From: Planctomycetota bacterium
GTDB taxonomy: Bacteria > Planctomycetota > PUPC01 > DSUN01
Assembly: GCA_035384565.1 (NCBI GenBank)
Contig: DAOOIT010000017.1
Coordinates: 38,022 to 102,021 of the forward strand
DNA length: 64,000 bases
Direction of reading: 5' to 3'
Shown here: piece after piece, positions 1 to 9,977 of the stretch
Layout of the letters: the number at the start of each line of letters is the position of its first letter
Position numbering within the stretch: the first letter of the stretch is position 1
Notes under the pieces: model-generated
What the model was told of the DNA's origin: nothing
Seen by the model: only the letters and a program-made list of their open reading frames with translations
Databases searched by the model: none
Made by a program: the position numbers and the translations under genes

Positions 1-392
1 CCGCCGGGCATGTAGGCCGAGGCCAGCACGATGTCGGGCCCGCCCGCGCGTCTCAGCGCTTCGTGCATGCGGAGGATGTGCGACGGCTCGTAACTCAGGT
101 CGAAATCAACACTTACGACGAATGCTCCGCGCGCGGCTGCGAAGCCTGTGCGCAAAGCGCGGCCGCGGCCGGCGTTAGGCGTGTAGCCGACGACCCGCAC
201 GCGCGGGTCGCGCGCCGCCTCGGCCTCGGCCCGGGCGCGCGAGGCGTCGGTGCTCCCGTCGTCCACCATCACCAGTTCCCAGGAGCCGGCGAAGCCGGCC
301 ATCGCCTCGCGCACGCGGCGCGCCGTGTCGGCGATGCTCTCCTCCTCGTTGAACATCGGGGCGATGATCGAGAGGTCCACAGCGTCGGGCAA
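1..392 (-). CDS. Family 2 glycosyltransferase, C-terminus outside the window
   Basis: This is the N-terminal part (about 130 residues) of a GT-A fold glycosyltransferase of the dolichol-phosphate-sugar synthase/polyprenyl-glycosyl type; the reading frame runs off the left edge. Visible motifs are SIIAPMFNEEES near the start (nucleotide-sugar binding), VMVDDGSTDAS about 35 residues later, and SVDFDLSYEP, where D-F-D stands in the place of the usual DxD metal site. I chose a TTG start at 390-392 because AAAGGAG lies 8 nt upstream and a TAGAAT -10 box overlaps the only upstream ATG (420-422). If that -10 box is not real, the gene starts at 422. It is the last visible gene on the minus strand after the YgiQ-like gene. 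The acceptor substrate cannot be deduced from what is present. Confidence 0.8.
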   Translation of the reverse strand, partial: MPDAVDLSIIAPMFNEEESIADTARRVREAMAGFAGSWELVMVDDGSTDASRARAEAEAARDPRVRVVGYTPNAGRGRALRTGFAAARGAFVVSVDFDLSYEPSHILRMHEALRRAGGPDIVLASAYMPG

Positions 393-420
393 GGGTGCCG
401 CTCCTTTGCTCCTCGCCGTC

Positions 421-448
421 ATTCTAGCATGGAGGGGGCGGGGCGCAA
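421..448 (-). promoter_or_regulatory. Possible sigma-70 promoter of the glycosyltransferase
   Basis: Read on the minus strand: TTGCGC (443-448), a 16-nt spacer and TAGAAT (421-426). The same pairing with a 17-nt spacer precedes the thioredoxin gene at 32.4 kb, which supports a real class. It overlaps the most upstream ATG of the glycosyltransferase, so a downstream start would be required. Confidence 0.4.
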
Positions 449-460
449 GAGAGCGCGAGG

Positions 461-2242
461 CTACAAGTTGCGAAACCTTCTACGTTGGCCCGGTCTCGGC
501 TGCCCCGGTCTGCCGCCGCCCCACTTGCCGACCAGGATGGCATGCTGGCGCATCCGCTGGGCGTCGGTGCGGGCGACGGGAATGGGATGGCCATCGGGGT
601 CAATGCCGGCGTAGTACATTGCGGTGGCCACGGTGCCGGGGGTGGGGATGAAGCACTGCACCTGTTGGGGCCTCCAGCCGCGGGCGCGCAGCCAGTGGGC
701 CAGGGCGCGCATGTCGGCGTCGGTGCAGCCGGGGAAGGCGCTGAGGAGGTAAGGTATCACGTATTGTTCCTTGCCCGCCTCGCGCGAGACACGCTCGAAG
801 ACGGTGAGGAACTGCTCGAAGGCGGCGAAGGCCGGCTTGCGCATCAGGCGCAGCACGTGGCCCACGCAATGCTCGGGCGCGAGCTTGAGTTGGCCGCCCG
901 TGAATTCGCCCACCAGCGCCTCCACATAGCCGGGCTCGGTCAATGCGAGGTCGTGCCGCACCCCGCTCGAGGTTCGCACGTGCCTCACCCCCGGCACCTT
1001 GGCGAGGGCGCGAAGCAGCTCGGCCAGGGCCTGCTGGTCGGCCGCGAAGTTCGGGCAAATGCTTGGTGTAAGGCAACTTACGCGACAGCAACTCGCGGGG
1101 TCGCCCGCGCACGTGGCACCCCACATGTTGGCCGAGGGGCCACCGACGTCCGACAGGCTGTCGCGCCAGGCCGGGTGCGTCGTGAGGCGGGCAGCCTCGG
1201 CGAGGACCGACTCGCGGCTCCGCGAGCGGATGCGACGGCCCTGGTGCTGCGCCAGGGCGCAAAACGAGCAGCCGCCCGCACAGCCGCGGTGGGTGGTGAG
1301 GCTGAACTGCACCATCTCGACCGCGGGGATCGGCTCGCAGTACGAGGGGTGGGGCGCGCGCGAGAATGGGAGGGCGTAAAGCGCGTCGAGTTCAGCGGTT
1401 GTGAGGGGCTCGGACGGCGGGGCGAACACCAGTGTGCGGCCTTGCGTGCTCTGCGCGGCCCAGGCCGAGCCGCCATGCACCTGGCGCTCGAGGAGCAGCG
1501 TGGCGGCCATGAGTTTCGCCGGGTCCGCCTCCATTTCCTCGTGAGAGGGCAGCGTCAGCCAGACTCTACCAGACTCGTCAGACTCGTGGGGCTTGCCCGC
1601 GGCCACCACGGTGCCTCGGACGCCGCGCAGCGCGGCGTCTGGGCAGGCGGCACCCGGTCCGCGGCCCGCCAGCCGCTGGGCGATCTCCAGCACCGCCCGC
1701 TCGGCCATGCCGTAGACCAGCAGGTCAGCCTTGCTGTCGAGGAGCAGCGAGCGGCGGAGCCTGTCGGTCCAGAAGTCGTAGTGGCTCGCCCGGCGCATCG
1801 AGGCCTCGATGCCGCCGATGATCACGGGCAGGCCGGGAAACGCCTGCCGCACGAGGTTGGTGTAGACGATGGTCGCTCGGTTGGGCCGTGCCCCGGCCCG
1901 GCCGCCGGGGGTGTAGGCGTCGTCGTGCCGCTTCTTGCGGAAGGCGGTGTAGTGGGCGAGCATCGAGTCGAGGGCGCCCGCCGTCACGCCCGCGAAGAGG
2001 CGCGGGCGGCCCAGCGCGGCGATGCCCGCAGGAGTGTCCCACTGCGGCTGGGCGATGATGCCCGTGCGAAAGCCATGGGCCACCAGCCATCGCCCCAGCA
2101 GCGCGGCGCCGAAGGCGGGGTGGTCCACATACGCATCCCCCGTCACCAGGAGAACATCCAGCGTGTCCCACCCCAGCCGGTCCATTTCGGCGCGGCTCAT
2201 GGGCAGGAAGGGGGGCTGGGGCAGTGTGGGGGGCTGGGCCAT
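461..2242 (-). CDS. YgiQ family radical SAM protein (UPF0313)
   Basis: A radical SAM enzyme of the YgiQ/UPF0313 family, whose reaction is unknown. The N-terminal half (about residues 20-300) carries family-typical stretches such as PVIIGGIEASMRR and the GMAERAVLEIA region. The [4Fe-4S] motif GCAGGCSFC (CxxxCxxC) sits near residues 318-326. It is followed by the cysteine-rich GATC..CCRVSC stretch and the family's C-terminal region. The predicted length is 593 residues, somewhat shorter than E. coli YgiQ. The ATG at 2240-2242 is preferred because GAGG lies about 8 nt upstream and the sequence before it is low-complexity. It follows the NtrC-like gene on the same strand with a gap of about 150 nt, so it may be co-transcribed. 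Family assignment is firm; function is not known. Confidence 0.9.
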   Translation of the reverse strand: MAQPPTLPQPPFLPMSRAEMDRLGWDTLDVLLVTGDAYVDHPAFGAALLGRWLVAHGFRTGIIAQPQWDTPAGIAALGRPRLFAGVTAGALDSMLAHYTAFRKKRHDDAYTPGGRAGARPNRATIVYTNLVRQAFPGLPVIIGGIEASMRRASHYDFWTDRLRRSLLLDSKADLLVYGMAERAVLEIAQRLAGRGPGAACPDAALRGVRGTVVAAGKPHESDESGRVWLTLPSHEEMEADPAKLMAATLLLERQVHGGSAWAAQSTQGRTLVFAPPSEPLTTAELDALYALPFSRAPHPSYCEPIPAVEMVQFSLTTHRGCAGGCSFCALAQHQGRRIRSRSRESVLAEAARLTTHPAWRDSLSDVGGPSANMWGATCAGDPASCCRVSCLTPSICPNFAADQQALAELLRALAKVPGVRHVRTSSGVRHDLALTEPGYVEALVGEFTGGQLKLAPEHCVGHVLRLMRKPAFAAFEQFLTVFERVSREAGKEQYVIPYLLSAFPGCTDADMRALAHWLRARGWRPQQVQCFIPTPGTVATAMYYAGIDPDGHPIPVARTDAQRMRQHAILVGKWGGGRPGQPRPGQRRRFRNL

Positions 2243-2398
2243 CGGACGCCTCGGCGGGGGCCTGTGCTCACAGAGGGCTGTTCTGCTATGAGAATACGGG
2301 ATTGGGGGGCGAAGATCAAAGGATGCCCGGGCGCGCAACCAGGGTTGGGGTTCCTGCGCTGCCGGTGGAGCTCGATGCAGGAAGCCGTCGCCGAGGGG

Positions 2399-3753
<1,355 letters not shown>

Positions 3754-3757
<4 letters not shown>

Positions 3758-4488
3758 GGGCGGCCCTCCGGGGTGGCGGAACCGGGCGGGGCGAGCGGCA
3801 GGCGGACGGTGAAGTGGGTGCCCTTGCCCACGTCGCTCTCGACGGCGATGGAGCCGCCGTGGAGTTCGAGGATGCGCCGCGCGGTGCAGAGGCCCAGGCC
3901 GCTGCCGCCCTCTTTGGTGGAGAAGTAGAGGTCGAAGATCCGCCCGAGCTGGTGGTCGGGGATGCCGATGCCCGTGTCGGTGACGTCAATCTGCACGCCG
4001 GGCGGGCTGGCCGAGGTGGCGACGATGAGTTCGCCGCCCTTGGGCATGGCCTCTTCGGCGTTGATGAGCAGGTTGAGCAGGGCCTGCTTGAGCAGCTTGG
4101 GGTCGGCCTGGATCACGGGCAGGTCGGCGGCGAGCTGGCTGCGCACCCGGATGCCGAGCTGCGCGGCCTTGGGCGCGATGAAGTCGAGCAGCTCCTGGAC
4201 CAGGAGATTCACTTCGCACGGCTGCGGGCTGGCGTGCGGGGTGCGGGCGTAGCGCAGGAAGTCCTCGAGGAGGCCGACGAGGCGGGTGGTCTCGCGCTCG
4301 AGGGTCTGAAGGCGCTTCAGGGTGCGGCGCTCGCGCGGGGTGGTGGCGTCGCGCTGCCAGTCCTCGAGCATGAGTTGCAGGTTGAGGCTGATGGTGCTCA
4401 GCGGGTTCTTGATCTCGTGGGCCAGGCCGGCGGCCAGGGTGACCACGTGGGACCAGGCGTTGTCGTGCGGAGCGGGGTGCGTGCTCAT
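3754..4488 (-). CDS. NtrB-like cytosolic sensor histidine kinase
   Basis: A short 244-residue histidine kinase. The dimerisation/phospho-acceptor helix is at the very start (GLAHEIKNPLSTISLNLQL, phospho-His H24). The HATPase domain follows, with N box NLLINAEEAM, G1 box DTGIGIP, F box and G2 box GGSGLGL. There is no PAS, GAF or transmembrane region, so the input must come from another protein or from its only about 20 N-terminal residues. I reject the longer upstream frame because it runs through the cold-shock gene on the same strand. It lies between csp and the NtrC-like regulator, with a 4-nt ATGA overlap with the latter. Confidence 0.92.
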
Positions 4489-4582
4489 GGCCGTCCTGGC
4501 ACCGGGCCGGGGGCGGAATCGGGCGGTCTCCGGGGCGATGGCCAGGGCCTGCCTCGGGGCCGGAGGCACTCGGCGCGGCGGC

Positions 4583-4789
4583 TCAGGCGAGGCGGATGAC
4601 GTTCTCGGCAGCGAGGCCCTTGTTGCCCTGCACGATGTCGAGCTGCACCGCCTCGCCATCCTCGAGGGTCTTGAAGTCCTCGGAGTCCTTGATGTTGCGC
4701 CAGTGGACGAAGATGTCGGGCTGCCCGTCCACCGTGATGAAGCCATAGCCCTTCTTGGGGTCGAACCACTTCACGATGCCTTGAGCCAT
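4583..4789 (-). CDS. Cold-shock domain protein
   Basis: A 68-residue single-domain CspA-like nucleic-acid chaperone. The sequence opens with GIVKWFDPKKGYGFI, which contains the RNP1 motif KGYGFI. RNP2 is changed to DIFVHW, where VFVHFS is usual. The domain is complete and ends at VIRLA. It probably melts RNA secondary structure. It lies between pnp (upstream in transcription) and the histidine kinase; the grouping with polynucleotide phosphorylase suggests an RNA-metabolism operon. Confidence 0.95.
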   Translation of the reverse strand: MAQGIVKWFDPKKGYGFITVDGQPDIFVHWRNIKDSEDFKTLEDGEAVQLDIVQGNKGLAAENVIRLA

Positions 4790-4815
4790 CCGGGCGTCTC
4801 CCTGCGGGGGAAGCG

Positions 4816-4850
4816 GCGGCGCGCCCCCGGCGGGGCCGGGGGCGCGCCGC
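4816..4850 (-). terminator. Perfect 16-bp GC hairpin between pnp and csp
   Basis: Arms 4816-4831 and 4835-4850 are perfectly complementary and all G/C, with a GGG loop. The hairpin begins 5 nt beyond the pnp stop codon. There is no T-run, so it may be a 3'-end stabiliser or a processing/attenuation hairpin within the operon rather than a full intrinsic terminator. Confidence 0.6.
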
Positions 4851-4854
4851 GCGA

Positions 4855-6981
4855 TCAGCGTCTGCCGCCGTTGGGGCTCGGGGGCGGCCCGTCGTCGCGC
4901 CCCACGGCCTTGCGGCTGAGTTTCACGCGGCCCTGGTCGTCAATGGAGATGACCTTGACCTTCACCTCGTCGCCCACGCGCACCTCGTCCTCGACCCTCT
5001 CGACATAGCGGTCGGCGAGTTCGGAGATGTGGCAGAGGCCCTCCTGGCCGGGGAGGAACTCGATGAAGGCGCCGAAGTTCTTGGTCGAGACGACGCGGCC
5101 GTTGTACACCTTGCCGATCTCGGCGGTGGCCACGAGGCCGAGGATCAGGTCGCGGGCGCGCTCGGCGGCCCGCACGTCGGGCGAGGCGATGGTGATCACG
5201 CCGCTGTCTTCGATCTCCACCTTGGCGCCGGATTCGGCCTCGATGCTGCGGATCATCTTGCCGCCGGGGCCGATCACGGTGCCGATCTTGGCGGGGTCGA
5301 TCTGCACGCGGAGCAGGCGCGGCGCGTAGGGCGAGATGTCGTGCCGCGGGCGGTCGAGCGTGCGGAGCATCTCGCGCAGGATGTGGATGCGCGCCTCGCG
5401 CGCCTGCTCGAGGGCGGCTCGCATCACGCTGTCGCTCAGCCCGCCGATCTTGATGTCCATCTGCAACGCCGTCACGCCGTGCTGGGTGCCGGCCACCTTG
5501 AAGTCCATGTCGCCGAAGTGGTCCTCATCCCCCAGGATGTCGGTGAGGATGGCCACCTTGTCGCCTTCTTTGATCAGGCCCATGGCGATGCCGGCCACGG
5601 GGTCGCGGATGGGGATGCCGGCGTCCATCATCGAGAGCGTGGCGCCGCACACGGTGGCCATGGAGGAGGAGCCGTTGGATTCGAGGATTTCGGAGACGAT
5701 GCGGATGGTGTAGGGGAAGTCCTCGCAGGAGGGCAGCACGGGCTCGAAGGCCCGCTCGGCGAGGGCGCCGTGGCCGATCTCGCGGCGGCCGGGGCCGCGC
5801 TCGGGCCGCACCTCGCCGACCGAGAAGCCGGGGAAGTTGTAGTGGAGCATGAACTTGCGCGTGTAGTCTTCGAAGAGGCTCTCGACCCATTCCTCGTCGG
5901 TCGAGGTGCCGAGCGTGGTGGCCACGAGGGCCTGGGTTTCGCCGCGGGTGAAGAGCGCCGAGCCGTGGGCGCGGGGCAGGACGGCGACCTCGCAGGCGAT
6001 GGGGCGGATGTCCTTGGGGCCGCGGCCGTCGCAGCGGGTGCCCGAGGCCATCAGGCTGCGCATCACCTTGCCTTCGAGTTCCTCGAAGGCGGCCGCCACG
6101 TCGCCCTTCGGGTAGCCGTCTTCGTTCGTCTCGCTCTGGGCGAACTCCTCGAAGGCCTGTTGGCGTAACTGGATGACGGCGGCGCCGCGCTCGCGCTTGG
6201 CGCGGATCTGGAGGCGCTCCTGGAGCGGGCCGCGGTATTTCGCGTTCAGCTTGGCCTTGAGGTCCTCGGGCACGCCGGCGGCCTCGAAGAAGCGCGCGGT
6301 GACGCCGCAATCGCGCACCAGCTCCTCGATCATCTCGACGATCTGGCGGCAGGCGTCGTGCCCGAAGCGCAGGGCCTCGATGACGCTCGACTCGGGGATC
6401 TCCTTGGCGCCCGCCTCGACCATCACAATGGCGTCCTTCGAGGCGGCCATCACGAGGTCCAGGTCGCCGTCCGCCACCTGCTTGTAGGTGGGGTTGATGA
6501 GGAAGCGCCCGCCGATGCGCCCCACGCGCACGGCGCCCAGGGGGCCGAGGAAGGGGATGGACGAGATGGACAGGGCGGCCGAGGAGCCGACCATGGCCAG
6601 GACGTCGGGGTCGTTGTCCTTGTCGGCCGACAGCACGATCGAGTGGATCATCACCTCTTCGCGGAAGCCCTTGGGGAAGAGGGGGCGCAGGGGGCGGTCG
6701 CACATGCGCGAGGTGAGGATTTCCTTGCGGCTCGGCCGCCCCTCGCGCTTCATGAAGCGTCCGCCGGGGATCTTGCCCGCCGCGTGGAACTTCTCGCGGT
6801 ACTCCACCGTCAGCGGAAAGAAGTCGGTCTCGCGCCGCGCCTCGGCGCAGCTCACGGTGGACAGCACCACGGTGTCGCCGTAGCGCACCGTCACGGCGCC
6901 TTCCGCTTGCTTGGCGAGTTTGCCGGTCTCGATGATCAGGGGTCGGTCGCCGATGACTCTCTCAACTCGATGAATGGCCAT
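4855..6981 (-). CDS. pnp: Polyribonucleotide nucleotidyltransferase (PNPase)
   Basis: A 708-residue phosphorolytic 3'-5' exoribonuclease, a component of the RNA degradosome. The order is RNase PH-like domain 1 (about 1-220, including RETDFFPLTVEYREKF), an alpha-helical linker, RNase PH-like domain 2 (about 310-540) with the catalytic-site region GDMDFKVAGTQHGVTALQMD, a KH domain with GTVIGPGGKMI, and an S1 domain with FGAFIEFLPGQEGLCHIS. Length is normal for the family. AGGAGG lies 12 nt before the ATG. It follows rpsO, the classical conserved arrangement. Confidence 0.98.
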   Translation of the reverse strand: MAIHRVERVIGDRPLIIETGKLAKQAEGAVTVRYGDTVVLSTVSCAEARRETDFFPLTVEYREKFHAAGKIPGGRFMKREGRPSRKEILTSRMCDRPLRPLFPKGFREEVMIHSIVLSADKDNDPDVLAMVGSSAALSISSIPFLGPLGAVRVGRIGGRFLINPTYKQVADGDLDLVMAASKDAIVMVEAGAKEIPESSVIEALRFGHDACRQIVEMIEELVRDCGVTARFFEAAGVPEDLKAKLNAKYRGPLQERLQIRAKRERGAAVIQLRQQAFEEFAQSETNEDGYPKGDVAAAFEELEGKVMRSLMASGTRCDGRGPKDIRPIACEVAVLPRAHGSALFTRGETQALVATTLGTSTDEEWVESLFEDYTRKFMLHYNFPGFSVGEVRPERGPGRREIGHGALAERAFEPVLPSCEDFPYTIRIVSEILESNGSSSMATVCGATLSMMDAGIPIRDPVAGIAMGLIKEGDKVAILTDILGDEDHFGDMDFKVAGTQHGVTALQMDIKIGGLSDSVMRAALEQAREARIHILREMLRTLDRPRHDISPYAPRLLRVQIDPAKIGTVIGPGGKMIRSIEAESGAKVEIEDSGVITIASPDVRAAERARDLILGLVATAEIGKVYNGRVVSTKNFGAFIEFLPGQEGLCHISELADRYVERVEDEVRVGDEVKVKVISIDDQGRVKLSRKAVGRDDGPPPSPNGGRR

Positions 6982-7164
6982 GCGCGTCTCTTGCCTCCTG
7001 TGTGCCTTCTCCGCACGCCGGCCTACCCATAGGCCTGTCCTTGCCCGTCACACGTGGTGGGGAAAGCTCGTGTCGCTTGCCGATCTGCTCTCTCTTCCGT
7101 TCTCAGACCGCTCACCGGGCGGGGTTCGCTCTGGCTCGGAACAGGTTGCGAGTCGCCCGCGCGC

Positions 7165-7434
7165 CTACTTGCGGATCCCCAGCCGCTTCACCACCAACGT
7201 GTACCGGTCCGGACTGACGCGGTGCAGATACCGCAGCAGCCGGGTGCGCCGGCCCACCATCAGCAGCAGGCCGCGTCGCGAGGTGTGGTCCTTGCGGTGG
7301 GACTTCAGGTGTTCGGCCAGATGGTTGATGCGTTCCGTCAGCAGCGCCACTTGCACCTCGGGCGACCCCGTGTCCTGGTCATGCACCCGATACGTGCCGA
7401 TGAGTTCGCTCTTCTTCGTTCCGTCCATCGTCAT
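7165..7434 (-). CDS. rpsO: 30S ribosomal protein S15
   Basis: The 89-residue S15 protein binds the central domain of 16S rRNA. The family signature is present (DTGSPEVQVALLTERI, then HRKDHTSRRGLLLMVGRR and the RLLRYL segment). An in-frame GTG at 7450-7452 would add six residues, but AAGGA lies 10 nt before the ATG at 7432-7434 and that start gives the usual length of 89. It is first in the rpsO-pnp unit and has its own strong promoter (7499-7527). Confidence 0.98.
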   Translation of the reverse strand: MTMDGTKKSELIGTYRVHDQDTGSPEVQVALLTERINHLAEHLKSHRKDHTSRRGLLLMVGRRTRLLRYLHRVSPDRYTLVVKRLGIRK

Positions 7435-7498
7435 AGACAGCGTGTCCTTCACCTAGCGCGGGGCTTCCACGCGCGCCCGCTCGTGCAGTGTTCGTCAC

Positions 7499-7527
7499 AT
7501 TATAGCGTTTCGGGGGGTGCCGATCAA
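7499..7527 (-). promoter_or_regulatory. rpsO promoter (sigma-70 type)
   Basis: On the minus strand TTGATC (7522-7527), a 17-nt spacer and a perfect TATAAT (7499-7504). Transcription should start near 7492, giving a leader of about 58 nt. The same TTGATC-N17-TATAAT arrangement precedes ahbC at 15.7 kb. Confidence 0.75.
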
Positions 7528-7542
7528 CTGCAAACAGCGTTC

Positions 7543-7571
7543 TTGAATCCAGCGATCCCTTCTGCTACCAT
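7543..7571 (+). promoter_or_regulatory. Promoter of the GH116-like gene
   Basis: TTGAAT (7543-7548), a 17-nt spacer and TACCAT (7566-7571). It is divergent from the rpsO promoter, whose -35 box is only 15 nt away. The coding start is at 7608. Confidence 0.55.
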
Positions 7572-7607
7572 CGGGGGTGGAGCATCGCGGGCGGAGGACT
7601 CACGCCG

Positions 7608-9974
7608 ATGGCACGCTGGATTCTGCTGCTGCTGGGGGCCGTGGGGGCGCTGGCGGCGCCGCGGGCCGGTGCCGCCGCCGAGGCCCCGCTGGCGCGGGTG
7701 GCCTGGCCCATTCCCGCGGCGGCCTGGCGCGTGCCCCTGGGCCGCTGCGAGCGGGGCGTGCCGCTGGGCGGCTTCGGGGCGGGGAGCTTCATGCTGAACT
7801 CCGGCGGCTCGTTCGGCCCCTGGCACTTCCAGCCGGGGGCGCCCGAGTCGGGCCGCCGGCTTGCCGGGGCCGCGTTCCACTTCTACGAGAGGCCCGAGGG
7901 CGGGGCCGCGCGCGTGGCCACCCTGGCCGCCCAGCCGCCGATGCCGGGATGGGCGCCGCTGCCGCCCGGCTCGGGCTCCTACGCCGCGCTCTATCCCAAG
8001 GGCTGGTTCACGTATTCGGGCTTCGCGGCCGACCTGGCGATGAAGTTCCTCAGCCCCATCCTGCGCGGCAACGCGCGCGAGACGAGCTATCCCGTGGCCC
8101 TCTTCGAGTTCGCCATCGCCAACCCCACGGCGCGCAAACTCGATGTGGCCGTGCTCTTCACCTTTCCCAATGCCGCCGCGCACACGGCCGAGCTGCGCAC
8201 CGGCTTCCTGAGCGTCGCCCGCGCCGCCCCCGAGAAGGGCATCGTGGGAGTCGTGCTCGGCGCCCGCCACGACCGCAACCCGCCGACCACGCAGGGCACC
8301 GAATGGTGCCTCGCCGCGCGGGCCGAGCGGGGCGGCGAGGTCTCCCACGCCGCCTCGTGGAACGCCATGGCCAGCGGGGGCGACGTGCTGGGCGCCTTCG
8401 CCGCCGACGGCCGGCTGCCCAACCAGCCCCTCGACGCCACGGCGAGCGCCGGGGCCGTGGCCTTCCGCGCCACGCTCGAGCCCAAGGCCTCCATCACCGT
8501 GCCGTTCGCCCTGAGCTGGGACTTTCCCCGCGTGGCCCTCGGGCCCACCCAGTGGCAGCGGCGCTACACCGAGTATTTCAGCCAGGCCGACGGCAACGCC
8601 TTCGCCCTGGCGTGCGAGGCCCTGACGCGCCACGCCGAGTGGGAGGCCGGGGTGGACGCCTGGATGCGCCCCGTGCTCGACGAGCCGCTCTACCCCGACT
8701 GGCTCAAGCAGGCCGCCTTCAACGAGCTCTACTACGAGAGCTTCGGCGGCGCCTTCTGGGAGGCCGGCTGCCTCACCACGCCCGAGGAGTTCCGGGGCCT
8801 CCACCCTGAGGACAACAAGCACTTCCTCCTCGCCTGCCCCTCCGAGCCGTTCTGCGAGCCGCTGGCGTGGCGCTTCGCCGCCCAGCGCGCGCGGCTGGCC
8901 CTCTGGCCCCAGATCGAGCGCGACGTGCTCCTGGCCTACGCCGACCTGATTGACGCCACCACCGCCTTCGCCTGCGACCTGGGCACGCCCAGCGGCAACC
9001 CTTTCCTGGCCGGCAACGCCTCGCCCGACGCGGCCCGCGAGGCCAAGGACCTGCCCGCCCTGTTCATCCTCCAGGCCTACGCCTACTACCGCGCCACGGG
9101 CGACCGGGACTTCCTCATCCACGTCTGGTCCGCCTGCAAGAAGTGCTTCGCCGCGCTGCGCGCCGCCGACACCTATGGCTACGGGTTGCCCGGCCACAAT
9201 GGCGACGACACGCTCACCTCGCCCTGCCCGCTCCAGGGCGTGTCGCTGCTGGGCGGCGGCCTGTGCGCCGCCGCCCTCGAGGCCCTGGCGCAGCTCGCCA
9301 CGGCCTGCGAGGACCGCGACGCCGATGCCATCCGCCGCCTGGCGTCCCTGGCCCGCGCCAACCTCGATCGCCAGCTCTGGCGCCCGCGGCTCGGCTACTA
9401 CGCCATCGACACCCACTCGCGCCAGTCCGACGCCATCGCCGCCGGCGCCCTGTCGGGCATTCGCTTCGCCCAGGGGGCGGGCCTCCCCCCCCTGCTTCCC
9501 GCCGAGCGCCTCCAGCCGCACCTGCGGCAGGTCTACCTGCGCTGCGTCAAGCCGCTCCGCGACGCCACCGGCGACGGTGCGCCCGACGTGGGCGCCCTGA
9601 ACGTCGTCGGCACCGACCGCTGCCCGCCCGGCATCGGGCGCTGCCTCGAGGTCTCGGTGGCCGACACCTACCGCCTCGCGGCCACGCTCTACCACGTCGG
9701 CCGCCAGCGTGGCGACCAGGAGCTCGTTGCCAATGCCCTTCAGACCGCTTTCGGCGCCTACTACCAGACCTGGGCCGTCGAGCCCGACAAGCCCTATTGG
9801 GCCTTCGAAACGCCCCAGGCCTGGCACGCCACCAACCCCGCCCACGCCCGCGCCACCCAGCACATCGAGCCGCGCGCCGTGTGGGACCTGCTGCTCGAGA
9901 TCAAGGACCCCTACGCGCCGCCCCCCGAGGCGCCCGCCACGCCGGCCGCCGCCACGCCGGCCGTCAAGGAGTGA
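7608..9974 (+). CDS. Secreted GH116-like (GBA2-type) beta-glycosidase
   Basis: A 788-residue protein resembling the GBA2/GH116 beta-glucosidase family, which cleaves beta-glucosides, xylosides or glucosylceramide. An N-terminal signal peptide is clear (hydrophobic WILLLLGAVGALAA, then an Ala-rich cleavage region). The N-terminal beta-sandwich contains PLGGFGAGSF and GPWHFQPG. The catalytic (alpha/alpha)6 barrel begins around KQAAFNELYYESFGGAFWE and includes TYGYGLPGHNGDDT followed by LLGGGLCAAALEAL. GDDT occupies the place of the family's acid/base-Asp motif, but I cannot assign the nucleophile with certainty. The tail is Pro/Ala-rich. The next gene starts 3 nt after the stop. Confidence 0.75.
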   Translation: MARWILLLLGAVGALAAPRAGAAAEAPLARVAWPIPAAAWRVPLGRCERGVPLGGFGAGSFMLNSGGSFGPWHFQPGAPESGRRLAGAAFHFYERPEGGAARVATLAAQPPMPGWAPLPPGSGSYAALYPKGWFTYSGFAADLAMKFLSPILRGNARETSYPVALFEFAIANPTARKLDVAVLFTFPNAAAHTAELRTGFLSVARAAPEKGIVGVVLGARHDRNPPTTQGTEWCLAARAERGGEVSHAASWNAMASGGDVLGAFAADGRLPNQPLDATASAGAVAFRATLEPKASITVPFALSWDFPRVALGPTQWQRRYTEYFSQADGNAFALACEALTRHAEWEAGVDAWMRPVLDEPLYPDWLKQAAFNELYYESFGGAFWEAGCLTTPEEFRGLHPEDNKHFLLACPSEPFCEPLAWRFAAQRARLALWPQIERDVLLAYADLIDATTAFACDLGTPSGNPFLAGNASPDAAREAKDLPALFILQAYAYYRATGDRDFLIHVWSACKKCFAALRAADTYGYGLPGHNGDDTLTSPCPLQGVSLLGGGLCAAALEALAQLATACEDRDADAIRRLASLARANLDRQLWRPRLGYYAIDTHSRQSDAIAAGALSGIRFAQGAGLPPLLPAERLQPHLRQVYLRCVKPLRDATGDGAPDVGALNVVGTDRCPPGIGRCLEVSVADTYRLAATLYHVGRQRGDQELVANALQTAFGAYYQTWAVEPDKPYWAFETPQAWHATNPAHARATQHIEPRAVWDLLLEIKDPYAPPPEAPATPAAATPAVKE

Positions 9975-9977
9975 GCC

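Noticed and set aside
4489..4746. An upstream extension of the histidine kinase
   Set aside because: It would read through the cold-shock gene on the same strand in another frame; the ATG at 4488 gives a clean HisKA start.
7524..9863. A 779-codon open frame on the minus strand opposite the GH116-like gene
   Set aside because: It mirrors the GC-rich third positions of the real gene, has a low-complexity Gly/Ala/Arg composition and no recognisable domain.
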